Assembly: GCF_001458595.1 (NCBI RefSeq)
Contig: NZ_LN890324.1
Span: 62,001 to 126,000, forward strand
DNA length: 64,000 bases
Source of the DNA: Clostridium neonatale
Lineage (GTDB): Bacteria > Bacillota > Clostridia > Clostridiales > Clostridiaceae
Reading direction: 5' to 3'
Part shown: in pieces, positions 63,913 through 64,000 of the stretch
Numbering within the stretch: position 1 is the first letter of the stretch
Layout: each line of letters opens with the position of its first letter
The notes under the pieces: generated by a model
The model's database searches: none
Seen by the model: the letters and a program-made list of their open reading frames with translations, nothing else
What the model was told of the DNA's origin: nothing
Position numbers and translations under genes: made by a program

Positions 63913-64000
63913 CTACTTCTTATATTTGTAATGTAGTAATTTATGAGCTAATCCTTCTCCAGGTTTACCCATATATTCATCATACATCTTTATAATTGCT
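63913..64000 (-). CDS. C-terminus of a probable [FeFe]-hydrogenase (cut by window)
   Basis: The last 29 codons of a minus-strand gene are visible, ending at a TAG (63915-63913). The sequence AIIKMYDEYMGKPGEGLAHKLLHYKYKK resembles the small-subunit-like tail of clostridial [FeFe]-hydrogenases (Y-x-x-Y-x-G-x-P-x-x-x-x-A-H-x-L-L-H). That identification rests on this tail only. Confidence 0.6.
   Translation of the reverse strand, partial: AIIKMYDEYMGKPGEGLAHKLLHYKYKK

Overview
The window looks like a chromosomal segment of a spore-forming Clostridium (sensu stricto, cluster I), most reminiscent of the C. beijerinckii / C. saccharobutylicum group. The reasons are a very AT-rich composition, strong AGGAGG-type ribosome binding sites, spore genes (spmA/spmB, sleC with Csp germination proteases, a DUF4489 Cys-rich protein), ccpA next to ileS, T-box and riboswitch control, and an [FeFe]-hydrogenase-like C-terminus at the right edge. 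Species is an inference. Most genes run on the minus strand. I see no rRNA, tRNA, IS, prophage or CRISPR array.

Layout, left to right. 1-8.4 kb: rsmA (partial), rnmV, a YabE-like 3D-domain protein and tatD, then two methionyl-tRNA synthetase genes. One is a canonical metG under a T-box; the other is a paralogue with eroded active-site motifs. A 0.6 kb gap between them holds an octanucleotide repeat. 8.7-19.4 kb: FUSC-like membrane protein, signal peptidase, a PadR/DUF2812 pair, an M24 aminopeptidase P, an NhaC-family transporter behind a lysine riboswitch, an UbiB-like kinase with a phasin-like protein, a second M24 peptidase and a MerR/TipAS regulator. 19.5-26.8 kb: spmAB, small proteins, ccpA, and ileS behind a T-box. 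26.9-30.4 kb: DUF4956 and a VTC polyphosphate-polymerase domain protein downstream of an OmpR/PhoR-type two-component pair. 30.6-35.1 kb: BFD-like ferredoxin, ComB-like phosphatase, two radical SAM proteins and a YkvI-like transporter.

35.2-40.3 kb: the spore germination module. sleC is preceded by one 1.2-kilo-residue ORF that fuses two subtilisin-like Csp domains. 40.4-46.5 kb: XRE/S24 regulator, DUF3783, cyclophilin, glutamate racemase, a long glutamine synthetase with an overlapping 13-codon upstream ORF, and an HD-GYP protein. 46.5-48.3 kb: a small gene with two LexA-type boxes and two putative spore-surface proteins. 48.5-55.8 kb: carAB behind a PyrR-type attenuator, then proBA. 56-64 kb: YjiH-like membrane protein, hemolysin III, DUF1836 with a COG3044 ABC-class ATPase, an ABC-F protein, a HAD phosphatase, and a hydrogenase-like C-terminus.

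The strongest leads beyond routine annotation are these: a dispersed octamer-repeat family; the two LexA-like boxes on an unknown 78-residue gene; twin ACRTAGT-N7-ACTATGT operators between hemolysin III and the DUF1836/ATPase pair; two genes whose best ribosome binding site faces an ATA codon; the tandem Csp fusion with both catalytic triads retained; the MetRS paralogue with altered HIGH/KMSKS; and the uORF in front of the glutamine synthetase. All functional statements rest on reading the sequence and on remembered family features; no searches were run.
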